Below, in pieces: positions 1-12,743 of a stretch of DNA of 64,000 nucleotides. The notes under the pieces were generated by a model that ran no database searches, was not told the DNA's origin, and was given only the letters and a program-made list of their open reading frames with translations. The stretch lies in NCBI GenBank assembly GCA_018105865.1, contig CM030834.1, positions 13,130,219-13,194,218 of the forward strand, given 5' to 3'. The translations under genes were made by a program, and so were the position numbers. Origin of the DNA: Metaphire vulgaris (Eukaryota; Annelida; Clitellata; Crassiclitellata; Megascolecidae). The first letter of the stretch is position 1. Each line of letters opens with the position of its first letter.

Positions 1-275
1 ATCATAAAGAAACGACAGGTGGAATTCTTCTGGCAAGTCATGAGAAACGAGGGACTGGATAATTTGGCAGTGACAGGCACGGTGGAAGGGAAAAGATCAA
101 GGAGTAAACAAAAAGGGATATAAATTCAGGGACAAACTAAGAGAAGGATTGGAAGTAGACAACAACATCAAACTTCTACAGATCACCAGAGATCGAGAAA
201 AGTGGAAGTCTATAGTCGCCGATGCAGCAACACAAGACACCCGAAGAAGAAGAGACTTACTGCAGGGGCCCAATT
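1..275 (+). mobile_element. LINE 3' end (reverse-transcriptase C-terminal tail), frameshifted
   Basis: Frame 1 from the left edge reads like the C-terminal tail of LINE endonuclease/reverse-transcriptase polyproteins, with KKRQVEFFWQVMRNEGL near positions 10-60, and stops near 120. A second frame continues with a matching tail (RDREKWKSIVADA at about 190-230), so there is one frameshift. The family's usual ending, a basic block followed by a DREKW-type motif, is visible. The element continues beyond the left edge of the window. It is a dead copy, and the assignment rests on recognising the family tail. Confidence 0.7.
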
Positions 276-526
276 AATTATGATATTTTATGACAAGTGT
301 CGTTTGTGCATTTAGTAATAAGATAATGAAAAATTTAGTGTAATAAATGGCTGAATGATAACTTGCATTCACTGGAAGAAGAAATACAACGCAAATGGTT
401 TCCTAATCACATTCAAAAGCTCCCATTCGAAAAGCCAGTAAACTATGCCCCAACAGTAAGTCTCAGCGTGCTATATTTGTATCCGTTCAAATATAAGCTT
501 AATTGTACAGTTTAAAATTTCTCTAT
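276..526. other. No gene seen
   Basis: AT-rich sequence between the LINE tail and the first MITE. I see no open frame or repeat that I can name. Confidence 0.5.
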
Positions 527-709
527 CAGTGGCGGCTCCACAGAAGGGCCCGGGGAGCCCGCGCCCCCTATTGAGTGCCTGGCCTCCCAGTGGTCCCCCT
601 GTTGGGATCCTATACTTAATACTACATACCTAACAACAAATGGTTGCCCCATGATTAGAACTTGCCACCCCAACGGCCCCCCACTTGCCAAATCCTGGAG
701 CCGCCACTG
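527..709 (+). mobile_element. hAT-type MITE, family A copy 1
   Basis: The element starts CAGTGGCGGCTCCA and ends with the inverse TGGAGCCGCCACTG. It is flanked by the near-identical octamers ttctctat (519-526) and ttctttat (710-717), a 7/8 match as expected for an 8-bp hAT target duplication. It has no coding capacity. The same sequence recurs at 7374-7560 (inverted) and 39743-39926, so this is a family rather than a chance inverted repeat. Confidence 0.88.
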
Positions 710-772
710 TTCTTTATGAAAAGTCTTTCACGACAATAACAGTTTCTGACCAGAATAATCCAACGGTCCAAC

Positions 773-1069
773 CAGCGGCGGTTCCAGGAATTCTTGGTGG
801 GGGTGAACAAAATGTAGCCTAGGCCCTATAGGAAGTTGGTGGGAGGATGCAAAGTGAAGAAGAGAAAAAAGGTCACTGTTAGTGTTTTGCCCACTAAATG
901 TTAATAAACCTTGCCAAAACGGCCAACAAGTAAAATAGGTAATTCACAGTATTTTTCACCAAATTTTTTTTAAAACTCGCCGGAAAATAGGTTGACAAGC
1001 AAAAAAGGTCATCCGGAACCCCGATGTGGAGATGCATCCCCAGTCATCAACATGGTGGAACCGCCACTG
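773..1069 (+). mobile_element. hAT-type MITE, family B copy 1
   Basis: Terminal inverted repeats CAGCGGCGGTTCCA and TGGAACCGCCACTG enclose 297 bp. The interior matches the reverse complement of 54060-54355, including stretches such as AAATAGGTTGACAAGCAAAA. The immediate flanking octamers (ggtccaac and attcgctg) do not match, so the target duplication is lost here. Confidence 0.8.
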
Positions 1070-1576
1070 ATTCGCTGAATCCAACAACTATAGCATGACT
1101 TCACTGCAAATAGTTGAATAGGCCAAGTTGTCATTTTCAAATCTCACATCTGCTACTGCCGTTATAGATAATGCATGTTCAGTTGGCTGGTACTGTATAC
1201 GTAGTTATCAGCTAAAGGAACTGTCGTTTTTTAGAATAGCAGTTGCAAACGGTCGCCTAAATGGCAACGTATCTGCCACAAGATATCATGATTAACTACA
1301 CTAATTCACTCTCAAGTCTCAACCGAAGTATTACAATCAGTGCCAGTTGAGTTGTTAATTATGGAGGATCGACGAAGATGCGCCATATAATCTGTCTGGA
1401 TCCTCTTAGCGTCAAATATTCCCGCGGAGAATAGAAACAAGCTTACTAACTCTTTGCTATCAAACCGACGTCTTGATTATGTTTATTATACTGTATGAAC
1501 TATCTACAAAACGTTCTAACATGGTACCTATAAAGACCTGCAGACCATATCTAATCTATTCTATAGTATCAAGCAT

Positions 1577-1639
<63 letters not shown>

Positions 1640-2270
1640 GAGATGACACTAACCTCATCGTCGTGGTCAGAAGAGGATTCCATCATGAAGTCCAATTCTT
1701 AGTCTATGTCGTCGTAGCGGATAATCGGATTCTATTAAACAGATCTTCTTATGGCAAGTAAGTAATCGAAACAGATGCTGAAACCAGGAAATGTCATGCG
1801 CATCGATGATGTTCGTCTGAACGCAACGATGACGTCACGACAACTGACATCGTGACGTGGACAGTCATGCGCCGCAACTGACGTCGTCGTCGTCGTCGTC
1901 GCTAAGAGTTCGCTTCTTTGCTGTCTGGATTAGGGGGTAAGAAGCGTTTACGGCAAATTACGCACTACGCCCTGCAGGCTGTTTTACTCTTCCTCCTCCT
2001 CCTCCTCCTCCTCCTCCTCCTCGTCTGATCACTGCAACGTTGTTCCTCTTCTGATATCAGAGATTCGACGAAATGCGCGTCTCACTTGATTGATACGACT
2101 GGCTGAACACGGTAGACCGACGGGAAACGTCGAACGCCGCTACTTATATAGCGCCGATATCGCTAGAACTCTGGATTCCGATGACCGCAGATACAGCGAG
2201 CTGCCAGTTGCGTCTCCTTTTTCGACACTTCCTGCGAACGACACAGAAAGGTAGGAACTACAGACGCCTA
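1070..2270. other. Gene-free stretch with simple repeats
   Basis: No convincing coding sequence. It holds a GA array (about 1582-1635), a short CGT run near 1884 and a TCC run (about 1989-2022). CpG density rises towards 2100-2400. Confidence 0.5.
1582..1635. repeat. (GA)n microsatellite
   Basis: About 27 uninterrupted GA units seen directly. Confidence 0.95.
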
Positions 2271-2277
2271 CCGGTAA

Positions 2278-2308
2278 TATAAAGACAGGAGACCGCTTGT
2301 CAATCAGC
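2278..2308 (+). promoter_or_regulatory. Possible TATA/Initiator core promoter
   Basis: TATAAAG at 2278-2284 is followed 28 bases later by TCAGCT (A at 2306), which fits an Initiator. The surroundings are CpG-rich. No coding exon was found downstream, so this is only a spacing-based suggestion. Confidence 0.2.
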
Positions 2309-2309
2309 T

Positions 2310-3143
2310 AATCGGTCAGTCTCTGTCTGCCGCTACGAAGCTCAGCGGCACCCGGCGGCAGCCCGTACGCACGCACGCACGCATCGAGCGCAGCGCAGCA
2401 GCAACTTAATCAGTCCCTTGGCCTCATTACCTGATGCTAATTTATAGTAACCGTCCACTGAATTATGTATCGGTTTGAGGCAGTGCGTTAGAGCCTAAGG
2501 CTGAGAATGGGCAGCGGATCAGAACGCTTAATCGCAAAAGCACACATATCGTGCGTCTGCACTCTGCACGTGTTATTCGTCTAATGGAGGCTGGGGGCTG
2601 GGGGGCTGGGAGGAGGCGCTTACGATTTACCGGAACTTTCTTCTTACTCACTAAATGCCGATTGCTGTAAAAAAAGAGTGCGCAAGGAATCAATCGAACA
2701 GATCGTTGTGCTTGACCGACCTCTGCACAGATTTTGAGATTTACTCTGAACACCACCTGTAGGATGTTTACATAGCGATATAATCAAAGTACTTGTAGAC
2801 TGCGAAATCTAGATGTGCGTAGGCCTATATTTACTATCTCACTCGTGAAAGTTTAATTGATTCATTGACCTACATACGACTCCGTTACCCGTGAGCAAAC
2901 GACGTTCGAATTGTTGCGGTATTTTCGACCGCAGTCCAATTGTGTCCAAATTTCAGAATTTGAACTTGAAGAAGAAAACAAATGACGATTGAGACGATCG
3001 GAATTTCGTCATGATATTTCACGACGATCGTTGCCACGACAGCTTCAGTAGTCAATTCTATAGACACATCGTCATCGCATTTGCAATCTGCGGCCGAAAT
3101 TAACGCTGGTTTACAATTTTACTCGCGCAATTTTATGCCGTCG

Positions 3144-3218
<75 letters not shown>

Positions 3219-4670
3219 CATAGGCCTATAGTCATGCAGCTAGTCTCGTGAAAGTTCTATTAAGAGTCGTGTCGGTAAATTCGATAAATGAGCGAAAATA
3301 CAGAAATCCTGTATTAGGAAAGTGTCAGCTAACAAACAAGCACACACACACACACACACACAACGTTCCAGCGTCTAAATCTACAAGAATTTACTTGTCG
3401 TGTCTGGACCTACGCATGATGCGCGTTTCTTTCAATTCTTTCGCGTCTCTTACTTGTCCCTGTCTAACTAATTGGGAGAGGGGAGGGTGATTGACACATA
3501 TTCGCATTCTCAAATGCCGGGGCATGAACGCAGAGAGGCTCTCGCAACATAAAGACTATATATATATACATAAAGCTCGAATATAGACTTCAAATGCGCA
3601 GATAAAACGCAAGCGTTTCAGCAAATTCGCGGTGTCGCTCCGTGATGTTACCGCTGTTCAATATAATATGAGCTGTTTGCAGTCAACCATATTGCGAGTG
3701 CGACTCTTTCATGCACCGCCACTTGCAACCTTGACTACGCATGCGAATTCGCACGAAGTGTCTTGTTTATGGAACTGACAGTTTGCTCGGGCCTATCGCA
3801 CCAAGTAGGTCACTTACACGAGCAAATTCGTACCTTTTAATGACCCAACTGAACGTTTGTCTACGTCGTCGGTCTAGGCCTATATACTTACGTCGGTCCA
3901 CACGATCTTCTGTGAGCGTCGGACAAGATGAGCGCAGGCGCAATTTCGGTAAAAATATATTGGTCAAGTTTGTGACAACGCCCGTTGAGTTTACATCTTC
4001 ACTGCGTCGTACAAGTGGGTGATGTGATCAACAAACAGATAAATGGCATAGCCTACCTGGGCCGCATCTACATGCAGTGACAGGAGTAAGAGAGAGACGG
4101 ATAGTTACAACGAGACTGGGCAGACAGTTGCAATGAATTTCGGCGGTCAAACTCAAAGATGATTGGTCAGGCGACTCAGGCACCTAGCGGTTGGCACAAA
4201 AATCTATTCTAGACATTATTCGTGAATACGTCACTAAAAGCATCGACGGAATAACAGTAGCGACATCAAGCGATCGATGGTTTAGCCTAAGCTGCAACCA
4301 GCGTCTGATTGAATTTGGCAAGTCGCTGTGGCCTGTCTACTTTCTATACTGCTTGTGAAGCAACATCTATTCTATGATAATTTGCTTACTTACGTTTTGC
4401 TATGGGCAATAACAGTTTGGTGAGGGCCATCCATTAGACCTACTGTATATTTTACCCCTTTGATGGAAACAACCGATCGCCCATTCGGGCCTCAGTATTC
4501 GGTCTTGGGGGCCTCTCCACTTCGTCAGCCAAGAACCACTTAATGTCATTTAACCTACGGCCCCCCAAATAACCTAATCCAGCGATGGCTTTAGATCCCG
4601 TCTACAGGTACTGGATACTTTAAACCAGGACAGGAGTAGCCACGTTGCGTGCGTTTTACTTGAAACGGAC
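2310..4670. other. Gene-free stretch
   Basis: No recognisable gene. It contains a long GA array (3146-3217), a CA run (about 3339-3362) and two TAGGCCTA palindromes (3221, 3874). Short open frames here resemble no family I know. Confidence 0.5.
3146..3217. repeat. (GA)n microsatellite
   Basis: About 36 near-perfect GA units seen directly. Confidence 0.95.
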
Positions 4671-4673
4671 CTA

Positions 4674-5472
4674 CACGGTGATCAGGAAAATCGGGACCCC
4701 CTAGATTAATGAATATAACTCAACGAAAAGTCAACTAATACTCAACAAAGTTGTAGTACGTGTACTTTAGATAGTTCTAATGATATTCCACTCATAGTTT
4801 GTGTTCAAACGGTCCGCCATTTGCTGTAATACACGCACGAAGACGCCTACGCAATTGCTTGAATGACGCATCAATGATGCCTTGATCAATCTCGTCCCAC
4901 ACTTGCATGATGCGTTGTCACAGGTCCTCAATATCACGGACTTTCGTTCGGTGAACGCGTTCCTGCATAACACTCCAAATTTTATAATCCACCGGATTCA
5001 AATCCGGGCTGTTGGGTGGCCAGAGAGTAGGCGGAATGAAGTCCGGCGTTTCGTTACCTAACAGTTCAACTGTCTCTTGAGCTCTGTGTGCCGGTGCGCC
5101 GTCCTGTTGGAATGTGTAATAATCTGAGAAAGTTCGGGTGTCCGGCAGCAGTCCCTGCATCAGTAGAACGTCTCTGTAATACTGTCCGTTAACTTTCACT
5201 CCCGGCTCGACGAAGTGAAAAGCTGTACGACCGAGTGCTGAAACGCCAACTTATACCATTAAGGACTCTGTGAAAGTCGGACGAGTACGCAGAAGACGAG
5301 CGCCAGTGATGTCCTTCTTTCTTGTACCAACTGCAGCGTAGAGGCGAAATATTTTTTGAGGATCGAGACTGCCTCCTACGCCTACTATAATTAAAATTTC
5401 AGCATGATTGGCCGAAAGGTTGTTAAGTTATACTCATTAATCTAGGGGGTCCCGATTTTCGTGATCACGGTG
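4674..5472 (-). mobile_element. Degenerate mariner element with partial transposase
   Basis: The ends are inverted repeats: CACGGTGATCAGGAAAATCG on the left and its near-complement on the right. They extend roughly 50 bp with a few mismatches and are flanked by TA at 4672-4673 and 5473-5474, the mariner target duplication. At 799 bp it is much shorter than the usual ~1.3 kb. The minus strand encodes only the C-terminal part of a DDD/E transposase; the N-terminal DNA-binding half is gone. Confidence 0.93.
4796..5277 (-). pseudogene. Mariner transposase C-terminal fragment, two stops
   Basis: The minus-strand reading contains YTFQQDGAPAHRA, which carries the second catalytic aspartate, and PPNSPDLNPVDYKIW, which carries the third acidic residue region. 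These are hallmarks of mariner catalytic cores. The frame is broken by a TAA near 5253 and by a TGA near 4919; the latter stands where the same frame continues with a typical mariner C-terminus ending near 4796. The TGA could be a decayed CGA codon. The helix-turn-helix domain and first catalytic aspartate are missing, so no active enzyme can be made. It would have moved the element by cut and paste at TA. Confidence 0.9.
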
Positions 5473-6050
5473 TACTCATAAAAGTATAGCAATTTAGGGA
5501 TCTAATAGAGTCCTACTATTTCCAACGTCCTACTATTTCCAACACTGGTAGAGTTCAATACTTCTGACCAGTAGCGGATTGGCCAATTCGTTAACTTTCC
5601 GACGTGTCGTTATGCAGTAAACATGATTATAGGCTCTCATACTGTGTGCGAAGGTAATGTTGAAACATTGAATAGTTGAAACATTGAATAAGCCAGTGTT
5701 CGCCGATGTGGGTAAAACCCAGGGTGGGTCTCATGTCTCCAGCATGGCAGCCACTGTTTTCAGACCCAGTCCGCCTCTCCTGCTGATTCGTGGATCGTCA
5801 TGATCCGATTGCTCCAAGCCCAAATAAATAATTATCTTATTATCTTGTAATACTAGTATAGTCTATCAAATGGCAGGTACTGTGCAGTAGTTCTACTGCA
5901 GGCTAGTCGTAGCAAAAATTCATCAGCCGCTGACTTTTCAAACGTCATCAGCTGATGAAGCTACTTTTATATTGCGTTTCCGACCACAAATACAGTAGAT
6001 TCATGGAACTACTTTGAGATTTTTAAAATTACATCCATGCAGACAAATTA
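5473..6050. other. No gene seen
   Basis: AT-rich unique-looking sequence with no named feature. Confidence 0.45.
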
Positions 6051-6426
6051 TTATGAAACGGCTTTACCAGTGTACTAGATTAGCACAAGAGCTGTGGAAG
6101 TATGAAGGGAAAAGAATAGAAGCTTTTGAAATGAAATGCCTTGGAAAAATATTGGGCATCACATACCTAGAAAGAAGAACTAATGATGAAAACTTAAATA
6201 TTTCGGGCATATAGCACGACAGGACAGGAAACGCCATAGAAAAGTCCATAATACTAGGAATCACAGAAGGACAAAGAAGCAGAGGAAGACCAAAAACGAT
6301 CTGGATGAATAACACCACATAATGGACTTTTACGACAGAACCAGAAGCACGCCGAACCGCACAAGACAGGACTTCGTGGAGGCAGTTAACCCATATCATC
6401 GCTCAGCGCCGGTGTGGCAGAGTGGC

Positions 6427-6463
<37 letters not shown>
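6051..6463 (+). mobile_element. LINE 3' end with (ATG)n tail
   Basis: The plus strand encodes EGKRIEAFEMKCLGKILGI (about 6105-6160), a conserved C-terminal block of LINE reverse-transcriptase polyproteins. Broken frames then lead to a 3' end CCGGTGTGGCAGAGTGGCAGG followed by an ATG repeat (about 6429-6463). The same block and 3' end occur on the minus strand at 27745-28000, so the two copies belong to one family. It is 5'-truncated and dead. Confidence 0.8.
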
Positions 6464-6464
<1 letters not shown>

Positions 6465-7373
6465 AGCACATAGCCTATTGTATATGCACCTGTCCTGTTC
6501 TGATAACAGGGATAAACTATTTGCAAAGGTGCTTGAATGAAGACATTTTGCAAGACTGTATATGTATAGTGTTTTATAAATCTCAAACACGTGCGCTCTC
6601 TATGTAGGTCTACTGTATGCAAACAAATTTGAACGTGTTAGTCATAGGACGTATGTAGGCTACTGTGTTTCAATAGAGACTTTTCTGTCCTTTCGACCGG
6701 TTGCAGACTCGCCGATCACGTGACCGCCCGGTTCCCAACCGTTGACCGCGTAAATATTTATCGGAACTGTGACGTCGTCCGGGGTCTCTCAGTCGCCGCT
6801 GCGTCTATGGTCCTGGATCATCAACGCCTGGTGCTGAACAATAACACACCGAACTCTCCGAAGAGCAACGGACAATTGTAGAGACGCCAGGCTTTCCACC
6901 TCCACAGACGACGATCCATGCACTCGTGCTGTGGACAACATACGGGCACTCACACAAACAAAGAAACAAACACACACGGACGCACTTGTGCTCACGCTTG
7001 CGATTGGCTACTATAGGGAGAAGGCAGAAACTGGTGGGCGAAACACCAAGAATTTTATGCATAATCGGATGGAGATAGCATCGACAGGACTCAACCGTTC
7101 AATCGATTTCACACTAAACACTTAACGTGACCCAAGTAAGTTAGTGAGCAAGCAAATAAGTAAATAAGTATGTATGCATGTAAACCACGTTTCTATAGTG
7201 CTATTCGAAAGTCCGTCGCAGTGATCATCTAAATTCACGAGCTTTATTCTATAGACGCGACTATGTATCTAACCCCAACCAAATCTGACCAGGTAAAAAA
7301 AACTCAGAAGGAACGATCAAGGTAATCTTTCTAGTTCCTTTTATTCGAACAAGGATGAAATATCTCCTAAACA
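6464..7373. other. Gene-free stretch, partly CpG-rich
   Basis: The segment 6700-7135 is CpG-rich and ends at a consensus-like donor (AAGTAAGT near 7133). That could mark a non-coding first exon, but no supporting coding signal exists. Confidence 0.35.
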
Positions 7374-7560
7374 CAGTGGCGGCTCTAGAATTTGGCAAGT
7401 GGGGGGCCGTTGGGGTGGCAACTTCTAATCATGGGGGCCAACCATTTGTTGTTTAATGTATGTAGCATTAAGTATAGGGTCCCAACAGGGGAGCCACTGG
7501 GGGGCAGGCACTCAATAGGGGGGCACGGACCTCCCTGGCCCCCCGGTGGAGCCGCCACTG
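7374..7560 (-). mobile_element. hAT-type MITE, family A copy 2
   Basis: The inverted ends CAGTGGCGGCTCTA and TGGAGCCGCCACTG enclose 187 bp. The octamer cctaaaca occurs perfectly on both sides (7366-7373 and 7561-7568), a clean 8-bp target duplication. The interior matches family A in reverse orientation. Confidence 0.93.
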
Positions 7561-8275
7561 CCTAAACATATATCTGGCTTTTGGTTTTATTTTATGTAGC
7601 GTATGCAAGCACAGAGAATCTCGGAAGGAAAGAAAAACGATAAAGACTGCCTGCGATGCATCAAAGCAGGGGCGCCCACGCAAGGGGGGAAAGGAAGCAA
7701 ATGCTTCCTAAAAAACCTAGGGGAAAAGAAATTCCCCCTGAGTTTTGGTATCACGTTAGAGTAGTATGTTAATTCGATAGGTCCCTGAATGCCTGTGCAA
7801 TTACTGGCTTTACTGCAGTGCAATTTTGTAGCTTCATATAGGCCTAAGCATACCGGTAGGCCTACTCATTTCAAGTTCAAGTTCATTATTATCAGGCATA
7901 TCTTTACGGTTTGTAGCGTATGACTTCGTAAAACATAACGGCACATACAAGCATAGGCCTAGACGAAGAAAGGACGTTGTCTAGTCTATGGAACTTGAAT
8001 CGATCGAATCGCCCCATTTTATTGTCGATTTAAGATCAAGCTATTTTTGATTTGTATCTGCAGCTGCCAAATTGCACAGAGAGATAAGCGATATATATAT
8101 ATATAAAGTTAAAGATCTAGCTACAGTAGGCCTACTTTGAACGAAAACGGAGAAATCGGACGCTTGATCTCACAATAGTGACAGAGAACACAGCGAGATA
8201 ACAGTGTAGCATAAAATGCTTAGCAAAAGATAATATTCTGAGTGGTCTTGACAACTGCGATGCGATGCTCTCTAG
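7561..8275. other. Gene-free stretch with a possible truncated hAT end
   Basis: CAGGGGCGCCCACGCAAGGGG at about 7668 looks like a hAT terminus, but no partner end was found. Four TAGGCCTA palindromes lie nearby (7839, 7857, 7954, 8127). Confidence 0.35.
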
Positions 8276-8539
8276 TATTGGCGTGGCCATGGGGTGGGTG
8301 AGCCCGGGAAGGCCGGTCCCCCTATTCGGACCGGAGCTGGTCGTGAGATTCGCGCAAAACCGGTGATGAGGGGGGGGGTTAAGGTAATAAATGAGATTGA
8401 GAAGGATGTAAGGAAGTCGAAAGCACTTAACAGTTCACAGGACGACGACGTTTTCTTCTTTTTCCTCGTCAAGACAATTAAATCCAAAAATGTCTATGTG
8501 CCCCCTCCTATTGCGGGATGGATCCTTGCTACGCCACTG
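8276..8539. mobile_element. hAT-type MITE with degraded left end
   Basis: The right end GCTACGCCACTG pairs with a decayed left end tattggcgtggcc. The flanking octamers are ctctctag (8268-8275) and cactccag (8540-8547), a 6/8 match. The interior has no gene. Confidence 0.6.
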
Positions 8540-11500
8540 CACTCCAGATTCTAGATCTTCCGATTAACTGAACATTAACTGAAGAAAATTGATTCCACTG
8601 CATGGATGCGCTTCGACTTTCATTACATACTCTGTCACCATCTGTTTGCTACTCTTGGTGCAAGAGTTAAACAGCGTAACAGTTACAACTTACGAGTCAT
8701 ATATGCATATATATATAATATATATATACATACATACATACATACATACATAAATACATACATACATACATACATACATATTGTCTATAGTCACAACTTG
8801 GCTAAAATGCACGCAATGCTGTAGCTTAGTTACATTTTCTCAGTATACAGTAATTCTATAATAATTTATTTTGAGGCATAGAAACCTATTCTCGCGATTA
8901 GTGATCGTAGTCACAGATTGAAATTGCGGTTTAGCATTGGCAGACGTAATTTGGGTTCTTATTGAGGAATGCGTTAAAAATAATAAATATGACAATTAAC
9001 TTAATAACCTAATATAATTAATCGTCGTCTCCGTGTATAGGGCCTATACATTTAAGTGCATACGTATAGTCTACTGTACTCTCCTCAGTCAAATAAATAT
9101 GTGTCGTGGTCTCGTGGTTAAGAGAATTGCCATTTCTTCGCTAAATTCAACTATCGTTCAGTCTGTTTGTGAAGCTCCTTTAGATGTGTATATACATCTC
9201 TGTGTATATATATTCTTAATAAATTTAAATTGCTTCATCTGTTAACCGCCTTTGTCGCCAAATGTTTTGCTTCTGTTGACGATGCCATCTCGTATACTGT
9301 ACATCTAATGTGCAAACTGTCCTGATCCGCTGCATGAATCGCGTATTAATGTTTCATTAGCCGACAGACTAAGCCTAAAAGCGCCGTTTGATATCGTCAG
9401 ATAAACGCGAACTTATATAACGATTGTCGGAATCGGTCGCAACTATTGATTTTCAGGTGAGTCTTCAAAGAGATTGATCGTCTTTGATCTTTAAAACGAA
9501 TCGCGTGTTATTAGGAAGAAACCGGAATTACAGAGAACGAGGCGCATTGAATAATAACCAGTCCAAAAACACCGCTACTTAAGAAGAAGTCCCGATTTCG
9601 CTCTAGAACCGCCCGGGGATTAACAGAAATGCTTTTAACATCAACGACATCGTAAGATCATCGTGCGAAATACGGTGGCTGGTGATTGCACTGCAGAGGA
9701 GTTTTGGTGCATTGGGACAAAAGCTTGGGCGGAAATTCGCTCTCATGCAACCCAGTCTTTTCAAAAGTAGAGTTGATACTGAAAACATTGAAAACATTAG
9801 CGCAGCCACAAGGGGGCACGGGGCGGGACCTCCCTATTCGGGTTGGTCCATTCGTTGGATTTGCGCAAAACCCCATGAGAATTTTTTCGGAGGAGGAGGT
9901 CGGGTGATTATCGGCAGAATCGATGCATTGAGGTGCTATTACGGATTAGGTCATAGTCAATAATAAACCGCAATTAAAGTCTTCTAATATCGCTCAGAAT
10001 TTCTGCGGGTGGGACTCCTCCTCCCCAGACCCTGCTGGGGAACGGACGATGCTCCCCAAACCACTAGTCGGACCAATTGGAGGTGTGTGCTTGTCTGTCT
10101 CGGTATTCATTATCGCAGCCACTAAAACGGGCGACGTAGGGAGGGGGCCCTCGGATCAGGACAAGACTGATTTGTGAGATTCTTTCAGAAACACTAAGGA
10201 AATGGTGTCCGATGTTGTGTCTAATGGGCAGATGCCTGCCGAATAGCTGCCATGTAGTCCGCAAATTTTCTCCTAAGTTACATATATTTGAATCTAATAT
10301 TAGCCTAAATTTTCGGTGTACGGACATAATCCCCCCGGACATTATCCCCGGGCATCATCCCACCGGACATTATCCTTCTGTACAGCCGACGACAACAACA
10401 ATCCCCCCGCCGACGCGCGATTGAGCTTAAGAAAAAAACTCTTGGGATTGTCAAAACCTCTAACATCAATCAATCCTTACGAAGATTTGGTACTTGACTT
10501 TCATTCGATCGTGAGATCCGGATCGGATCTAAGACGTGGCTGAAAATCTGGTGGCTGACGTCTCGGTGTATTCCACAGATAAGATTCTCTTAGCTGTTGC
10601 GTTTAAGACGACTTTAGTCAGGCGCAGAACTCTAGAACCGTTTATCAGATCGTTTGCTTCAGCAGCACCCCCTCCCCCCACCCCGCCAACATCCATGCAG
10701 CAGACCTAATTTCTTTCGAGAAACGTTAATCCCACGCACGTTGCTTAGATATTGTCAAAAGAACTGTTAGCAATAATGTGTTAACAGTTTGCAGCGCCCC
10801 AGAAAATGTTTCCATACGTCGAAACATGGTCGACAACAAACATAGACCCGGCGGATAAAAGAAGCCAGAGAAGGAAATATTTAAGAGAATTCGTCAAAAG
10901 GTCTAAAATAGCGCAAGGGTATAAAATGAGCGCAAACCAATTAGCTTCCAAATGTTGCTTTTGATCATATAGCTTGTTTTCAGGTTATGGGGGCAGGCAG
11001 TTGATAGCGTTTCACATTAAAGTTAGATCCCTTAAAATCTATAGCTAGAAAATCAGAAAGCCAATAGAAAAGCGCAAATTAAAATGCTAGAAAGAGATTT
11101 TTCTGAAGAAGCTTTCTTAGTCTTGTCTTCATCCAGACAGCGCAAATATAATCAGATTTTTAAAATCGACATTTGGCTGATCAGAACCGAGACATACTGA
11201 AAACATGGGCCCATCTAGCGAGTAGATTTTCGAAATAGAGAAATACTGCGTCTGAGCAGCAGTTAGTTAGCCTGTTAATACTTGCATTCGTTATTTTTGT
11301 TCTTCGGTAACTTACCTTCGTTGAAGGTAATAATGATTAATTTAAAACTGATCGTTAAGTCTAAACGTGGTTCGAATGTATCGTCTTTCTGAGGCGTCCC
11401 CATCGATTCCAGTGCTATTTAGCTCCTAGTCGACTTTGACAGAAACGAATCACGCTCGCGATTGAAATGATGAAATCCACTGTAACTGACGCCCCGCTTT

Positions 11501-11820
11501 CATTTTCAAACTAAAAGAAATTAACTGATCTTATTTCCAGCAGGCAAATGTACATCGACAAATTGCACGGCTAATCAGAGCGCTATTCCGTTATCATAAA
11601 GCCTATCTGTCCTGACCTGTGTTCCTATGACCAACCGGATGTTGCACGTTCTTTGACAAGTGTGTGAGTGTGTGCGTGTGACTGCTTTGTCAGGTATTTA
11701 GTATAACGACTCTTCTGGGTAAACAGTTACTACCAGCTTCAGTTTTTATCGCCGTTGTTGACAAATCGAAGCACAGCGAAACTTGACACATTGGGCGGAT
11801 CATTTTACTCCATGCCGGGG
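8540..11820. other. Long gene-free stretch
   Basis: I see no gene. It includes a TA/TACA array (about 8707-8780). G-rich mobile-element-like DNA near 9805-9910 resembles the interior of the 8276-8539 element, but I could not find its ends. The rest is AT-rich. Confidence 0.45.
8707..8780. repeat. (TA)n/(TACA)n microsatellite
   Basis: A TA run passes directly into TACA units. Confidence 0.9.
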
Positions 11821-11850
11821 TGAAGAAGTGAAATGAATTTCAGACCATCA

Positions 11851-11915
11851 GGGTATAGAACCCGGGTAGATAGATCATCTCAACTGAGAGCTGAAGCTCT
11901 GTCGAATCAGCCACC
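11851..11915 (-). mobile_element. tRNA-derived SINE head (A and B boxes)
   Basis: On the minus strand GGTGGCTGATTCGACAGAGC (11915 to 11896) resembles a Pol III A box region. GGGTTCTATACCC (11863 to 11851) resembles a B box with its flanking stem. The order and spacing of a few tens of bases fit a tRNA or tRNA-derived SINE. No clean acceptor stem is visible, which favours a SINE over a functional tRNA. The 3' body could not be delimited. Confidence 0.5.
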
Positions 11916-12190
11916 GAGGCAGACAATGTACTACCTCGTTTCTATCATTACACCTGGAGTGGTAGACTATTTGAAAGTCAGAACAGTGGGAGAAAAGGTT
12001 ATTTAATAGTTCCATGCATTATGCTAATAAGTTATTTAAAATAAGTTAATGATGGCACGCCACCTCTTGCTACGTATAGAGTGGATCTGCAGGAGATCAG
12101 TAAGCAGTGGCCAGGAAATAGCCTTCCTTTTCCTATACAAATATCACGCTGATTAATTTGCAGAACATGCCTATAGGTTGAGTTTCGGAA

Positions 12191-12402
12191 ATAAAAACAG
12201 TCACGACAGCAAATTATATATACAAGAACGGTGAACCGGATTACTTAGACAGTTAATGTCTGACTTGAGTTTGTAACTGAATGAAAGAAAAAAAAACAAC
12301 TTAACGGTACTAATTTACTAAACGTTTCCTATTAGCAATCAGCTACATACAAGACTTAATTACAACGGCGTAAGACATCTACCAAGACTATACCATTAGT
12401 CA
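12191..12402. repeat. Dispersed repeat, copy 1 (pair with 17233-17422)
   Basis: It shares long identical blocks, such as TTAATGTCTGACTTGAGTTT and CAGCTACATACAAGACTTAA, with 17233-17422 in the same orientation. The two copies flank the Helitron pair. Confidence 0.85.
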
Positions 12403-12743
12403 ATTTATCTGTTAAAACTCCTGGCAAAACTGAAACTTGTACTAGGCATATTCCGATTTCGTTCTTAAGCTGTTACCAATTGATTTAGCCTCAAAATAGA
12501 TCAAATGCTCATGAATATTCAGCTTAAGCGATCATTCCCATGGTCGCTAGGCTTCTGTGTGAACTAGCGAGGAACTTCCGCTATTCTCTATCTTTCGCTT
12601 GCTTTTCTATAAAGGAGATCTTGTACCGTTTAGAAAAATCATTAGGAGTGGTTTAATCGAGGGAGCAGTAGTTACAGTACTGAACTTTCACTGACGACGT
12701 GTGTATATATATATATATATACTAGGTGTTTACCCGTCAAAAA

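Noticed and set aside
757..1085. AATCCAAC at 757-764 and 1078-1085 as the duplication of the family B MITE
   Set aside because: It lies eight bases outside each end of the inverted repeats, so it does not directly flank the element; probably chance.
9800..10160. Further GGGCACGGGG-type mobile element
   Set aside because: The interior resembles other MITEs, but neither end nor a duplication could be located.
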